Origin: Flavobacterium macacae
GTDB taxonomy: Bacteria > Bacteroidota > Bacteroidia > Flavobacteriales > Flavobacteriaceae
Assembly: GCF_003865365.1 (NCBI RefSeq)
Contig: NZ_RQVR01000012.1
Span: 67,020-131,019 of the forward strand
Length of the DNA stretch: 64,000 nucleotides
Direction: 5' to 3'
Every line of letters starts with the position of its first letter. Within the stretch, counting starts at the first letter, position 1. The position numbers and the translations under genes were made by a program. Positions 35,761-44,305 of the stretch are shown piece by piece. The notes beneath the pieces were generated by a model. That model saw only the letters and a program-made list of their open reading frames with translations, did no database searches and was not told the DNA's origin.

Positions 35761-36738
35761 TTAAAAACCGCTCGGTTTCAGCTTTAATCCAGTAGTTTCT
35801 TCCAATCCGAACATCAAATTCATATTCTGAATTGCTTGTCCAGAAGCACCTTTCAAAAGATTGTCAATCACGGAAGTGACCAAAACATAATCGCCTTTTT
35901 TCTCTAAACTGATGATGCATTTGTTGGTTTGAACCGCCATTTTTAAATTAATGTTTTCGCTTGAAACGAACGTAAAGGGATGACTTTTGTAGAAATTTTG
36001 ATAGATTTCGATCAATTCTTCCAATTTTTTGTCTGTTTTGGTGTAAAGCGTCGCAAAAATTCCTCGCGTAAATTCACCACGATTTGGAATGAATAAAATG
36101 TCGCTTTGAAAATTATTTTGCAATTGGTTTACACTTTCCTTTATTTCTGCCAAATGTTGGTGCTCAAACGCCTTGTAATGCGAAATATTCGAATTTCTCC
36201 AGCTGTGATGCGATGTTTCCGTCGGTTGAACTCCTGCGCCAGTGCTTCCGGTAACGGCATTGATGTGAACATCGTTTTGCAATAATTTTTGCGAAGCCAA
36301 AGGCAAAAGTGCCAACTGAATTGCAGTGGCAAAACAACCCGGATTGGCGATGAATTTTGCTGTTGAAACTTCAGTTTTGTTCAGTTCTGGCAAGCCGTAA
36401 ACGAAATTTTCTGATTGAAATTCTTTGTCATTTTGCAATCTAAAATCGTTGCTCAAATCAATAATTCTCGTGTGCGAAGCAAATTGATTTTCTTCCAAAA
36501 AAGCTTTCGATTTTCCATGACCAAGGCAAAGAAAAACGACATTCACTTCGGGATTTATTGTATCGGTAAAAAGCAAATCTAATTCTCCGATCAAATCAGG
36601 ATGCGCATTTGTCAGCGGTTTTCCGGCTTGTGATGTGCTGAAAACAAAGTCGATTTCCACATTGGGATGATTGCTTAAAATTCTCAAAAGTTCGCCAGAA
36701 GTATAACCAGCGCCACCAATAATTCCTGCCTTAATCAT
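35761..36738 (-). CDS. argC: N-acyl-gamma-glutamyl-phosphate reductase
   Basis: 325 residues. Rossmann motif GIIGGAGYTSGELLRIL, active-site cysteine in ANPGCFATAIQLAL, GSTGAGVQPT and the HRHLAEI-like EHQHLAEI. NADPH-dependent reduction of the acyl-phosphate to the semialdehyde. Overlaps argG by 8 nt. Confidence 0.95.
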   Translation of the reverse strand: MIKAGIIGGAGYTSGELLRILSNHPNVEIDFVFSTSQAGKPLTNAHPDLIGELDLLFTDTINPEVNVVFLCLGHGKSKAFLEENQFASHTRIIDLSNDFRLQNDKEFQSENFVYGLPELNKTEVSTAKFIANPGCFATAIQLALLPLASQKLLQNDVHINAVTGSTGAGVQPTETSHHSWRNSNISHYKAFEHQHLAEIKESVNQLQNNFQSDILFIPNRGEFTRGIFATLYTKTDKKLEELIEIYQNFYKSHPFTFVSSENINLKMAVQTNKCIISLEKKGDYVLVTSVIDNLLKGASGQAIQNMNLMFGLEETTGLKLKPSGF

Positions 36739-37924
36739 AATCTACGTTGTTTACGTGTGAATAAATCGCCTGTGCATTCCCAAGAATTTTGATAAAACCT
36801 TTAGCGTCATCGGCGGTCCATGCATTGTTGACTTCGCCATATTGCCCGAATTTTGAGTCCATCAAATCGTGTGGCGAAGTGATTCCGTCAAGCGAGAAAT
36901 GATAGGGTTTTAAAGTAACCGTCACTGTTCCCGAAACCATCTTCTGCGTATCTTCCAGAAAAACTTCGATATTTCGCATCACCGGATCTAAAAATTGACC
37001 TTCGTGGAAAAGCATTCCGTACCAGTTGGCCAATTGTTCTTTCCAGTATTGTTGCCATTTTCCAAGTGTGTGTTTCTCTAAAAGATGGTGCGCTTTGATG
37101 ATAATCAACGGCGCCGAAGCCTCAAAACCAACTCTTCCTTTGATACCGATAATGGTGTCGCCAACGTGAATATCTCTGCCGATTGCAAAGGCATTTGCCA
37201 GTTTTTCAAGCTTGATAATATTTGCTGAAGGTTTGTCAAATTCATTGTTGATTCCGACAATCTGTCCTTTTTCAAAATGCAAAATCACTTTTTCAGGCGT
37301 CGTTTTTTCAAGTTGGGACGGATAGGCGCTATCTGGCAAAGGTTCACTTGAAGTCAGCGTTTCTTTACCGCCGACGCTGGTTCCCCAGATTCCTTTGTTG
37401 ATAGAATATTGTGCTTTTTCCCAAGAATAATCTACGCCATTTTTTTGTAAATAAGCCACTTCTTCTTGTCTTGATAATTTTAAATCTCTGATTGGCGTAA
37501 TGATTTCAATTTCTGGAGCGATGGTTTGGAAAATCAAATCAAAACGAATTTGGTCGTTTCCAGCGCCTGTGCTTCCGTGGGAAATGGCGTTTGCGCCAAT
37601 CTTTTTGGCATATTTTACGGCTTCAATTGCTTGGAAAACTCTTTCGGCACTAACAGAAAGTGGATAGGTATTGTTTTTTAAAACATTTCCATAGACCAAA
37701 TATTTGATGGCTTTTTCATAATAATTATCAACGATGTCTAAATTAATATGATTCGAACTTCCTAATTCTAAGGCTCTTTTTTCAATCGCTGATAACTCTT
37801 CAGAATCAAAACCGCCGGTATTAATTAAAACGGTATGTACTTCATAATGAAGCTCTTTTTGTAAATAAGTAATGCAATAAGAAGTATCCAAACCGCCACT
37901 GTAAGCTAAAACTATTTTTTTCAT
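36731..37924 (-). CDS. argG: Argininosuccinate synthase
   Basis: 397 residues. ATP-binding PP-loop AYSGGLDTSYC, then ISHGSTGAGNDQIRFD and SINKGIWGTSVGGKET. It joins citrulline and aspartate. It starts 4 nt after the GNAT gene and heads the enzymatic part of the operon. Confidence 0.95.
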   Translation of the reverse strand: MKKIVLAYSGGLDTSYCITYLQKELHYEVHTVLINTGGFDSEELSAIEKRALELGSSNHINLDIVDNYYEKAIKYLVYGNVLKNNTYPLSVSAERVFQAIEAVKYAKKIGANAISHGSTGAGNDQIRFDLIFQTIAPEIEIITPIRDLKLSRQEEVAYLQKNGVDYSWEKAQYSINKGIWGTSVGGKETLTSSEPLPDSAYPSQLEKTTPEKVILHFEKGQIVGINNEFDKPSANIIKLEKLANAFAIGRDIHVGDTIIGIKGRVGFEASAPLIIIKAHHLLEKHTLGKWQQYWKEQLANWYGMLFHEGQFLDPVMRNIEVFLEDTQKMVSGTVTVTLKPYHFSLDGITSPHDLMDSKFGQYGEVNNAWTADDAKGFIKILGNAQAIYSHVNNVDYD

Positions 37925-37928
37925 TATA

Positions 37929-38537
37929 TTATTTTTTAAGAAAAGTCTGCTTGATTTCTTTCAATCTGGTCAGCACTTTTTTATTGAATTTTATTTCTTC
38001 TGGTTTTTTATTATTTGGATCGTAAAGCATTCCGGTACAGAGGCACATTTTGAATTCTTTTTTTTCTAAAATATCATAATTCGTGCATCCTTTGCAACCC
38101 GCCCAAAAAGTGGTATCAGCCGTCAGTTCTGAAAATGGAACCGGTTTGTAACCCAAATCAGAATTGATTTTCATCACCGCCAAACCCGTTGTAATTCCAA
38201 AGATTTTTGCGCCAGGATATTTTTCTTGGGAATACTCAAAAACCTTCTTTTTGATTTGTTTGGCCAAGCCCAAATGCCTGTAATCAGGATGAACGATTAA
38301 ACCAGAATTGGCCACAAACTTCCCGTGTTGCCAACTTTCGATATAGCAGAAACCGGCAAATTTTCCGTTTTCCAAAGCGATGATGGCATCGTGGTTTTGC
38401 ATCTTTTTTTGGATGTAATCTGGCGATCTTTTGGCGATTCCTGTTCCTCTTAAAAGGGCAGAAGCTTCCATAGTATCGCAGATTTCTTGCGCAAATTTAT
38501 AATGCTCTTCTTGAGCAATAATAATGGATACACTCAT
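37929..38537 (-). CDS. GNAT acetyltransferase heading the arginine operon (candidate first-step enzyme)
   Basis: 202 residues. The acetyl-CoA binding region LIVHPDYRHLGLAKQIKKKV follows the GNAT pattern; FAGFCYIESW forms the preceding strand. The C-terminus carries cysteines (WAGCKGCTNYD, MCLCTGMLYDP) of unknown use. No argA or argJ is in the operon, so this protein is the best candidate for making N-acylglutamate. That is inference from position. It sits behind the long leader, 4 nt before argG. Confidence 0.85.
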   Translation of the reverse strand: MSVSIIIAQEEHYKFAQEICDTMEASALLRGTGIAKRSPDYIQKKMQNHDAIIALENGKFAGFCYIESWQHGKFVANSGLIVHPDYRHLGLAKQIKKKVFEYSQEKYPGAKIFGITTGLAVMKINSDLGYKPVPFSELTADTTFWAGCKGCTNYDILEKKEFKMCLCTGMLYDPNNKKPEEIKFNKKVLTRLKEIKQTFLKK

Positions 38538-38591
38538 CGTGAAATGTATGTTTAGATTAAAATTTTTAAAGAAAAAATTGGTGCGGAATTG

Positions 38592-38612
38592 AGAATAGGG
38601 CAGACCTATTCT
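38592..38612 (-). promoter_or_regulatory. Hairpin in the arginine leader near the first gene
   Basis: AGAATAGG-tctgc-CCTATTCT on the minus strand is a perfect 8-bp stem with a 5-nt loop, about 55 nt before the GNAT ATG. A T-rich stretch follows only after some 15 nt, so it is not a textbook terminator, but it is the strongest stem of the leader. Confidence 0.5.
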
Positions 38613-38773
38613 ATAAAATAGCTACAGACCTAAGGCCGAAAAAAAGCCAAAACTGCAAATAGTAAGAATAAAAAAGTATGGTCAGGAGTGTATAATCCCG
38701 AGAAAATAGCTGAAAATTTCAAAATGTAAAAAAATGAGGAATGAATAAAATAATTCGGAATCGATTTACTTGG

Positions 38774-38813
38774 GCGGTATAATTATGACCGCACAACCCG
38801 AGAAGTTTGGGTT
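38774..38813 (-). promoter_or_regulatory. Two short hairpins over the Arg codons of the leader peptide
   Basis: In transcript order, AACCC-n9-GGGTT (38813-38795) and GCGGT-n9-ACCGC (38792-38774) lie side by side. They cover the second and third CGG codons and the stop codon of the leader peptide, where a stalled ribosome would alter folding. Confidence 0.5.
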
Positions 38814-38854
38814 GAAATTGTCCGTGAAATTATATGTAACTTGTAATTATTCAT
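38783..38854 (-). CDS. Predicted arginine leader peptide (23 residues)
   Basis: ATG at 38854 to TAA at 38783. It encodes a 23-residue peptide whose last 13 residues include three arginines (positions 11, 19, 22), all written as CGG, a codon expected to be rare in such an AT-rich genome. It begins five bases after a TACATTTG box and lies about 245 nt before the first operon gene. The arrangement fits ribosome-mediated attenuation of amino-acid operons. No other function is suggested by the sequence. Confidence 0.65.
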   Translation of the reverse strand: MNNYKLHIISRTISTQTSRVVRS

Positions 38855-38859
38855 TGGTG

Positions 38860-38891
38860 CAAATGTATACCAAAAAAAATGATGTTTTCAA
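38860..38891 (-). promoter_or_regulatory. Arginine operon promoter, TTG-N21-TACATTTG
   Basis: TTG (38891-38889) and TACATTTG (38867-38860) are 21 nt apart on the minus strand. The next upstream gene is closed off by the terminator at 38936-38972, so this should be the operon's own promoter. The transcript would begin at or next to the leader-peptide ATG. Confidence 0.65.
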
Positions 38892-38935
38892 TAAAAATAT
38901 TTTTTTTAACAATTTGTGTAAATTTTTTCGCAACT

Positions 38936-38972
38936 AAAAAAGCCTGAAATTCTATAAATTTCAGGCTTAAAA
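38936..38972 (-). terminator. Terminator of the amidase gene
   Basis: AAGCCTGAAATTtatagAATTTCAGGCTTTTTT, a strong stem with T tract, about 17 nt past the amidase stop. It separates the amidase from the arginine leader. Confidence 0.88.
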
Positions 38973-38989
38973 AAAGGTGTTTTTATTGC

Positions 38990-40459
38990 TTAATTTTTAA
39001 TAATTTTTTTACTGAATTCTTGATTGCCAAGAGTGATGTTTACCATATAAATTCCGGAAGGAAAATTTGAAATATCAATTTCTATATCTGAATGCATTTC
39101 TTTATCATCCAGCTGTTTGCTTTGGATTAACTTTCCTGTTACATCATAAATCACATAGCTTGCTTTACTCGCCATTTGTTTATTCATTGAGAGCGTAAAT
39201 TTACCATCATTTGGATTTGGATAGAGCTTAATTTCAGCTAAAGAATCGGTATCATTTGCCATTTTTGCACTGCTACAGCTTATTGCTGTTTTTGATAGCG
39301 TTCCATTAGAATTATTTGCAGTTCCATTAGCATTTTTTGCACGGACAGAATACGTATAAGAAGTCCCGGCAGTAATTAAATAGGTATTTAAAAAGGAATT
39401 TCCGGTCAAGTCTGGCGCATAAAGGTTTCCATTTCTATAAATATCATAAGAAGTGGCATTGCTTGAAGTTGTCCAAGTGACATTTATTGCGCTTTGGGTT
39501 CCACTGCACGTTGCGGTCAAAGTTGCTGTAAAACTTCCGGGAGCTGCATTGCAAACCAAAGTTTTAGCCGAAAGAGTTCCGTTTGAATTTGTTTTTGTTC
39601 CCGTACTATTTTTCGCAATTACATGATAAGTGTAGGTTGTTCCGCCCGTTACAAGTGTATTTGTATATTGTGTTCCGGCAATGTTGCTGGCATAAAGCGC
39701 TCCATTTCTATAAACATCATAGCCAGTAGCATTTGTTGCTGCTGTCCAATTCAATCGGTTTTGCGTTGAAGTTCCGCTGCATTCTGGTGTAAGCGTAAGC
39801 GAGAAATTCCCTGGAACTGCAGTTCCGGCACAAGTCATTTGTAAATTGGATTTCAATGCATTAAAATAGGCAAGTGCAAAATTGTTACGCCAGCTGTCGC
39901 TATTTAGTTTCGCAGCATCAGCAGTGGTATCCACAAAACCGATTTCGTTCAGGCAAGCTGTTGCTGAAGAATACCTTAAAACGCCAAGATGGTATCCTAA
40001 ATAACCAAAATCATCAACACACCTTCTATTGTTCCAGGATCCGTGTGTTACCATGTCTGCCTGGATTTTCTTTGCAAAAGCAATATCCGGAGCCGTATTG
40101 GTGTCATCGGCAGTACAATAAAAAGTTTCAGTTCCCGTGCCACCGCCCGCATTGCAATGGATGCTTATAAATCGGTCCGCATTCCAGTTGTTGGACATTA
40201 ACGCTCTTTGATTGACAGAAATCCATCCGTTTACATTTGTTGTTCTTGTCAAGTGGGCTGTCCAATTACAACTGTTGCTAATTAATGTTTTGGTTTTTTG
40301 CCCGACAGCTAGCGAAGTTTCAATTTCTGTGGCTGTTCTTCCGTCAGGATTATTGCTGGTGCTTGCGCCATATCCATGGCCCGGATCGAGAACAATAATT
40401 TGAGCGTTTATTCCTAAAGATAGTAGCAATAAACCTATAATAAGAGTAATTTTTTTCAT
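38990..40459 (-). CDS. Secreted N-acetylmuramoyl-L-alanine amidase with T9SS sorting domain
   Basis: 489 residues. A signal peptide (KKITLIIGLLLLSLGINAQ) is followed by an Amidase_3 domain with zinc ligands His in LDPGHGYG, Glu in TEIETSLA and His in ISIHCNAGGG, and the catalytic Glu in NEIGFVD. Two fibronectin-III-like modules follow (NATGYDVYRNGALYA and NATSYDIYRNGNLYA), then a C-terminal T9SS sorting domain (YPNPNDGKF). It cleaves the amide between MurNAc and the stem peptide, presumably outside the cell. It begins directly after the beta-propeller gene (1 nt gap). Confidence 0.93.
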   Translation of the reverse strand: MKKITLIIGLLLLSLGINAQIIVLDPGHGYGASTSNNPDGRTATEIETSLAVGQKTKTLISNSCNWTAHLTRTTNVNGWISVNQRALMSNNWNADRFISIHCNAGGGTGTETFYCTADDTNTAPDIAFAKKIQADMVTHGSWNNRRCVDDFGYLGYHLGVLRYSSATACLNEIGFVDTTADAAKLNSDSWRNNFALAYFNALKSNLQMTCAGTAVPGNFSLTLTPECSGTSTQNRLNWTAATNATGYDVYRNGALYASNIAGTQYTNTLVTGGTTYTYHVIAKNSTGTKTNSNGTLSAKTLVCNAAPGSFTATLTATCSGTQSAINVTWTTSSNATSYDIYRNGNLYAPDLTGNSFLNTYLITAGTSYTYSVRAKNANGTANNSNGTLSKTAISCSSAKMANDTDSLAEIKLYPNPNDGKFTLSMNKQMASKASYVIYDVTGKLIQSKQLDDKEMHSDIEIDISNFPSGIYMVNITLGNQEFSKKIIKN

Positions 40460-40460
40460 C

Positions 40461-41306
40461 TTAATTTGTTTTTAGAGTGGCTATAAAGAGACTTCCGCTT
40501 TTGTCATCAGCAAAAATTACTTTGTCTTTGTGAATCGTTGGAAACATTTCTGAAATAATCTCGGTATTGGTAATCTTTTTGGTTCGCGAATTTTCCACGT
40601 TAAAAAGGTACAATTCTGAGTTACTCACGGTGTGTCCGTCTTCACTTTCATCTAAAAACCCGATGAGATTTTTGTCGTCTTCTGTCCAAGCAGTTGCAAT
40701 TCCAGTTCCGATTTTTTTTCCTTTAGAACTGCCGTCAATGTCATAAATATAAATATCTGGACCATTGTGAACAGCTACTTTTTTTCCGTCATTTGATAAG
40801 ATCGCGCTGTAAAATTGCCCTTCATCATTGGTAATGGTCCATGTTTTTGAAGTGGATAGATCCAGAGCTTCAATTTTTAAATTGGCCAAATTGGTGTACA
40901 CAACGGTTTCATTTCGTGATCCAGAATAAGACGGAAGAAAATTGTGGTTTACATTTTCAATCACCTTTGAGTAGTGATCTTGGATGTTATAGTTCATCAC
41001 TTTTGAATTGGAAACATACTCTTTTTCAGATCTTTCCTTAAAATAAAAAGAGCCGCCAGATGTATCCCAAGAATAGGCATAACCGCTTCCGGGCGTGTCA
41101 GAAATCTGCTTGACAGAATTGTCCTTGAGATCAAGCAGGTAAACGCCTTTTAAATGATCGCCGGTAAGAAGCACAAATTCTCCGGTTGGAGAAAATAATG
41201 GATTGGTGTAAAAACCTTCGATATTGATTCGCTCAAAATCTTGGATTTTTTGCCCGTAAAAACTAAAGCTCAGTAGGAATGAGCCGAACAAAATAAATTT
41301 ATTCAT
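40461..41306 (-). CDS. TolB-like beta-propeller protein
   Basis: 281 residues with a signal peptide (NKFILFGSFLLSFSFYGQ). Repeated blades of WD40-like PD40 type: SPTGEFVLLTGDHLKGVYLLDL, NDGKKVAVHNGPDIYIYDIDG and TEDDKNLIGFLDE. Probably periplasmic and protein-binding. The stop is one base before the amidase start, so the two are cotranscribed; a functional link in wall turnover is inference. Confidence 0.8.
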   Translation of the reverse strand: MNKFILFGSFLLSFSFYGQKIQDFERINIEGFYTNPLFSPTGEFVLLTGDHLKGVYLLDLKDNSVKQISDTPGSGYAYSWDTSGGSFYFKERSEKEYVSNSKVMNYNIQDHYSKVIENVNHNFLPSYSGSRNETVVYTNLANLKIEALDLSTSKTWTITNDEGQFYSAILSNDGKKVAVHNGPDIYIYDIDGSSKGKKIGTGIATAWTEDDKNLIGFLDESEDGHTVSNSELYLFNVENSRTKKITNTEIISEMFPTIHKDKVIFADDKSGSLFIATLKTN

Positions 41307-41408
41307 AATATAAGATTTAGGTTAATTATAAAAATAATCTTAAAACCTTAACAATGAATAATCTGAATGTTAATTTATAGTGTAGTTCGTCGATTTTTTG
41401 TAAGAATA

Positions 41409-42593
41409 TCAGTTCTTTCTCAGTTTATTTCTTAAAATAATGTTCTTTATTTTTAATTTTAAATCTTCGCCACTGTCAAAAACCATTTGCTCATTTGATG
41501 GAAACGGAACCGATTTTCTTCCAAAATACGTATAATAACTTTCATCAGCCGCACGTTTATCGCCACGATAATTTGAATAAATGTTTTCAAAAATAAATTC
41601 GCTAGAAAGCGGAAAAGTTTCTAAAAGCTGATTCGTTTTTAAATCTACATAATCCACTTTTGCCGTGACTAAAACAGATTTAAACTGCCTGAATTCATAA
41701 ATATCAACTTTAACCGTCTTAAATTTATCCACTTTAATAATGTTTCCAAGGCTGTCTTTTACCACATTTCCTCTCGCGTCAAGCAAATTTTTAAGACCGT
41801 CCTTAATCTGTTTTTCCTTGGTAAATTGTTTCTCCTTCAATTGTTCCGGTGAAATCAAAATATCTTTAAAATTTACCGCGATTCCATAATCATAAGCCAC
41901 ATTTTTTTGCTTGTTGCTGTGGTAAACCGTCCATTTGTCATTTAGGCCATACGTGCTGAAATCAAGCAAATCACGCTGTAAATCCTGCGGAATGACCATT
42001 TTTGTATCATTTTTCATCGAAACGCTCACATAATCGGTTCCTTTTGCGTAGGCTTCGTCAATCAATTTTTTGGTGTCTTTAAAATTCGGGCTTAGTTGTT
42101 CCAAATAGACCAAATCATCATACGCGCGACGGACCGTCATTTTGTCTTTCGTGAAAAGCAAGGCTTTTGCATTGTCATATAAATATTTCGCCAGCGCATT
42201 TTTACTGCTCACAATCTGGTCTGAATAATCGTCAAATTCAAACTTTGCATTTCTATTTTCTTTCATCAAATGCAACGGCAAAAGCGGGCGAATCTGCTCT
42301 TGGCGGTTGTGCAGCAAAATATAAGTATCATAAATTTTTTCTAATTTCTGTGGATTTGCATCTTTGACCAGCAAATTAATTTGGCGCAAGTCGCGGTCTT
42401 TCGCCTTTGCAAAAGCCTCTTCCAAAAGATAAATATAATCCTGTTTTCCTTTTTTGTCTTTGTTCTGACGCAGGCTGTTCACCGCATTATCAATCGCAGC
42501 ATCATATTCGCCGCTGGCCAGCAAATTCGTCGTTTGCTTCACGCCGCACGAAACCAAAACCAGAAATAAAAACAGAGTAGTAATTTTCTTCAT
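41409..42593 (-). CDS. Lipoprotein of unknown function
   Basis: 394 residues from ATG 42593; an in-frame upstream extension to 42689 runs into a repeat and is rejected. Lipobox LFLVLVSCGVK puts Cys at 16. Helical, TPR-like N-terminal half (GEYDAAIDNAVNSLRQNKD) and a beta-rich second half (YEFRQFKSVLVTAKVDYVDLKTNQLLETF). No known enzyme motif. A TATATTTG box at 42618-42611 lies 17 nt upstream, with no good -33. Confidence 0.8.
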   Translation of the reverse strand: MKKITTLFLFLVLVSCGVKQTTNLLASGEYDAAIDNAVNSLRQNKDKKGKQDYIYLLEEAFAKAKDRDLRQINLLVKDANPQKLEKIYDTYILLHNRQEQIRPLLPLHLMKENRNAKFEFDDYSDQIVSSKNALAKYLYDNAKALLFTKDKMTVRRAYDDLVYLEQLSPNFKDTKKLIDEAYAKGTDYVSVSMKNDTKMVIPQDLQRDLLDFSTYGLNDKWTVYHSNKQKNVAYDYGIAVNFKDILISPEQLKEKQFTKEKQIKDGLKNLLDARGNVVKDSLGNIIKVDKFKTVKVDIYEFRQFKSVLVTAKVDYVDLKTNQLLETFPLSSEFIFENIYSNYRGDKRAADESYYTYFGRKSVPFPSNEQMVFDSGEDLKLKIKNIILRNKLRKN

Positions 42594-42630
42594 AAATGTT
42601 AAATTTAAAGCAAATATATATTTTTTTGAA

Positions 42631-42770
42631 GCAGTTTCCCGCTTTCCGTTACAATCTTTCCTCAAAAAATCTTTTTTCTGCGCCAGCAAATGAGCTTCCG
42701 TTGGTCGCTCTTTCCTGCCAAGAAAAAATAGATTTTTTTGAGGATAGGATTTTCACTTCAATCGGGGCTA
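42631..42770 (-). repeat. Dispersed flavobacterial hairpin repeat, copy C
   Basis: Minus strand: TAGCCCCGATTGAAGTG, AAATCCTATCCTC, an inner GAGCGACCAACGGAAGCTC hairpin, GATTTTTTGAGGAAAGATT and AACGGAAAGCGGGAAACTGC. It shares its ends with A, B and D and the GAGCGACC/GGAAGCTC insert with A. It lies upstream of the lipoprotein gene and downstream of fahA, both on the same strand. Confidence 0.8.
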
Positions 42771-42865
42771 TTGACGCGGTTTGTTCGCTTTTGAAACCTA
42801 TTATATGTGGGTCTTTTGGTTTTAGATTATGAAATGACTTGGTTCCTCGCAATTGCATAACGAGC

Positions 42866-42896
42866 AAAAAAAAAGCTCCGATTTCTCGAAGCTTTT
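42866..42896 (-). terminator. fahA terminator
   Basis: Minus-strand AAAGCTTCGAGAAATCGGAGC with a long T run, 16 nt after the stop. Practically identical to the terminator at 5765-5793. Confidence 0.75.
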
Positions 42897-42911
42897 GAAT
42901 ATAAAAAAAAA

Positions 42912-44195
42912 TTATTTTCTGGTGAACGGCGGTAATAATTTACTGCAAACTTCGCCAAAACCAATACGAATGTCTTTGTTTTCACAAAATCCTTTCATAA
43001 TTACGGTGTCGTTGTCATTGATGAACTTCCTTTCGGTTCCATCGCTTAATTTTAAAGGGTTTTTTCCGCCCCAAGTCAATTCTAACATAGAACCAAAACT
43101 ATCAGGAGTTGAACCAGAAATCGTTCCAGAACCCATCATATCGCCAGAATTGATTCGGCAACCGTTTGATGCGTGATGTGCCAATTGCTGTGCCATGCTC
43201 CAATACATATATTTGAAGTTTGATTTTGAAATCAGGCTGGCTTCGGTATTTTCGGGCTGTATATATACTTCTAAGTTGATGTCAAAAGTCTTTTTTCCTT
43301 TTTCTTGAAGGTAAGGCAACGGCATCGGGTCTTGTTTCGGGCCTTTTGTCCTAAATGGCTCCAAGGCGTCTAAAGTCACGATCCACGGAGAAATAGAGGA
43401 CGCAAAGTTTTTTGCCAAAAACGGTCCAAGTGGCACATATTCCCACTTTTGGATGTCGCGGGCGCTCCAGTCATTCAGCAAAACCATTCCGAAAATATAA
43501 TCTTCCGCTTCGTGAACCGGAATATTTTCACCCATTATATTAGCATCCGTCGTGATAAAAGCGGTTTCTAACTCAAAATCTACCAATCTTGAAGGTCCGA
43601 AAACGGGAGTCGTTTCACCGTTTGGCAACGTTTGTCCCATCGGCCTGTGGACCGGAATTCCAGAAGGAACGATTGTAGAACTTCTTCCGTGATACCCTAC
43701 CGGAATATGAAGCCAGTTTGGCAACAAGGCATTTTCTGGGTCGCGAAACATTTTTCCAACGTTTGTCGCGTGTTCTTTGCTGGAATAAAAATCGGTGTAA
43801 TCGCCAATTAAAACAGGCAACTGCATTTCGATGTCTTCTACATTAAAGATAACCGTTTCTCTGTGTTTTTCGTTGTCTCTTAATTCTGCATTGTTAGCGT
43901 CAAAGATTTCTGCAATTCTGTTTCGAACCAGGCGCCACGTTTTTTTTCCGTCAGAAATAAAATCGTTTAGCGTGTCTTGCATGAACATATCATCCGTCAA
44001 TTCGATGCCTTCAAAGTAGTTTAACTGCTGTAACGCTCCTAAATCGATTGCAAAATCGCCAATTCGGGTTCCAATGGTTACTACATCATCTTTTGTGAGG
44101 AAAACCCCAAATGGTATATTTTGTATAGGAAAATCGCTTTTTTTGGAGACATCCAACCAGGATATTCTACTAGGATCGTTAGCTGTTATAGGCAT
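42912..44195 (-). CDS. fahA: Fumarylacetoacetase
   Basis: 427 residues, the full-length two-domain form. N-terminal domain: FPIQNIPFGVF; catalytic domain: YTDFYSSKEHATNVGKMFRDPENALLPNWLHIPVGYHGRSS, FELETAF and GSGTISG. It hydrolyses fumarylacetoacetate in the last step of tyrosine breakdown. No other tyrosine genes are adjacent. The promoter at 44232-44261 overlaps the region of the divergent glyA promoter. Confidence 0.95.
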   Translation of the reverse strand: MPITANDPSRISWLDVSKKSDFPIQNIPFGVFLTKDDVVTIGTRIGDFAIDLGALQQLNYFEGIELTDDMFMQDTLNDFISDGKKTWRLVRNRIAEIFDANNAELRDNEKHRETVIFNVEDIEMQLPVLIGDYTDFYSSKEHATNVGKMFRDPENALLPNWLHIPVGYHGRSSTIVPSGIPVHRPMGQTLPNGETTPVFGPSRLVDFELETAFITTDANIMGENIPVHEAEDYIFGMVLLNDWSARDIQKWEYVPLGPFLAKNFASSISPWIVTLDALEPFRTKGPKQDPMPLPYLQEKGKKTFDINLEVYIQPENTEASLISKSNFKYMYWSMAQQLAHHASNGCRINSGDMMGSGTISGSTPDSFGSMLELTWGGKNPLKLSDGTERKFINDNDTVIMKGFCENKDIRIGFGEVCSKLLPPFTRK

Positions 44196-44231
44196 TGTTA
44201 TTGTTAGTTTATTTGTTTATAAATCAGTCAT

Positions 44232-44261
44232 CAAATATATAGTTATGTGGCATTTTAACAA
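44232..44261 (-). promoter_or_regulatory. fahA promoter, TTG-N19-TATATTTG
   Basis: TTG (44261-44259) and TATATTTG (44239-44232) on the minus strand, 19 nt apart; leader of about 30 nt. Confidence 0.65.
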
Positions 44262-44271
44262 ACGTTTTTCG

Positions 44272-44279
44272 TACTTTTG
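44272..44279 (+). promoter_or_regulatory. -7 box TACTTTTG for glyA
   Basis: TAnnTTTG match 26 nt before the ATG at 44306. Its -33 region overlaps the divergent fahA promoter, so the two may compete. Confidence 0.55.
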
Positions 44280-44305
44280 TCGTCAAATTAACAAAAAATT
44301 ATCAA

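Noticed and set aside
38592..38612. Classical Rho-independent attenuator terminator in the arginine leader
   Set aside because: The stem is good but the T tract begins about 15 nt later, so I call it only a regulatory hairpin.
42594..42689. N-terminal extension of the lipoprotein gene to a start at 42689
   Set aside because: It would bury the lipobox 48 residues in and reads through repeat copy C and a promoter-like TATATTTG box; ATG 42593 gives a clean lipoprotein signal.
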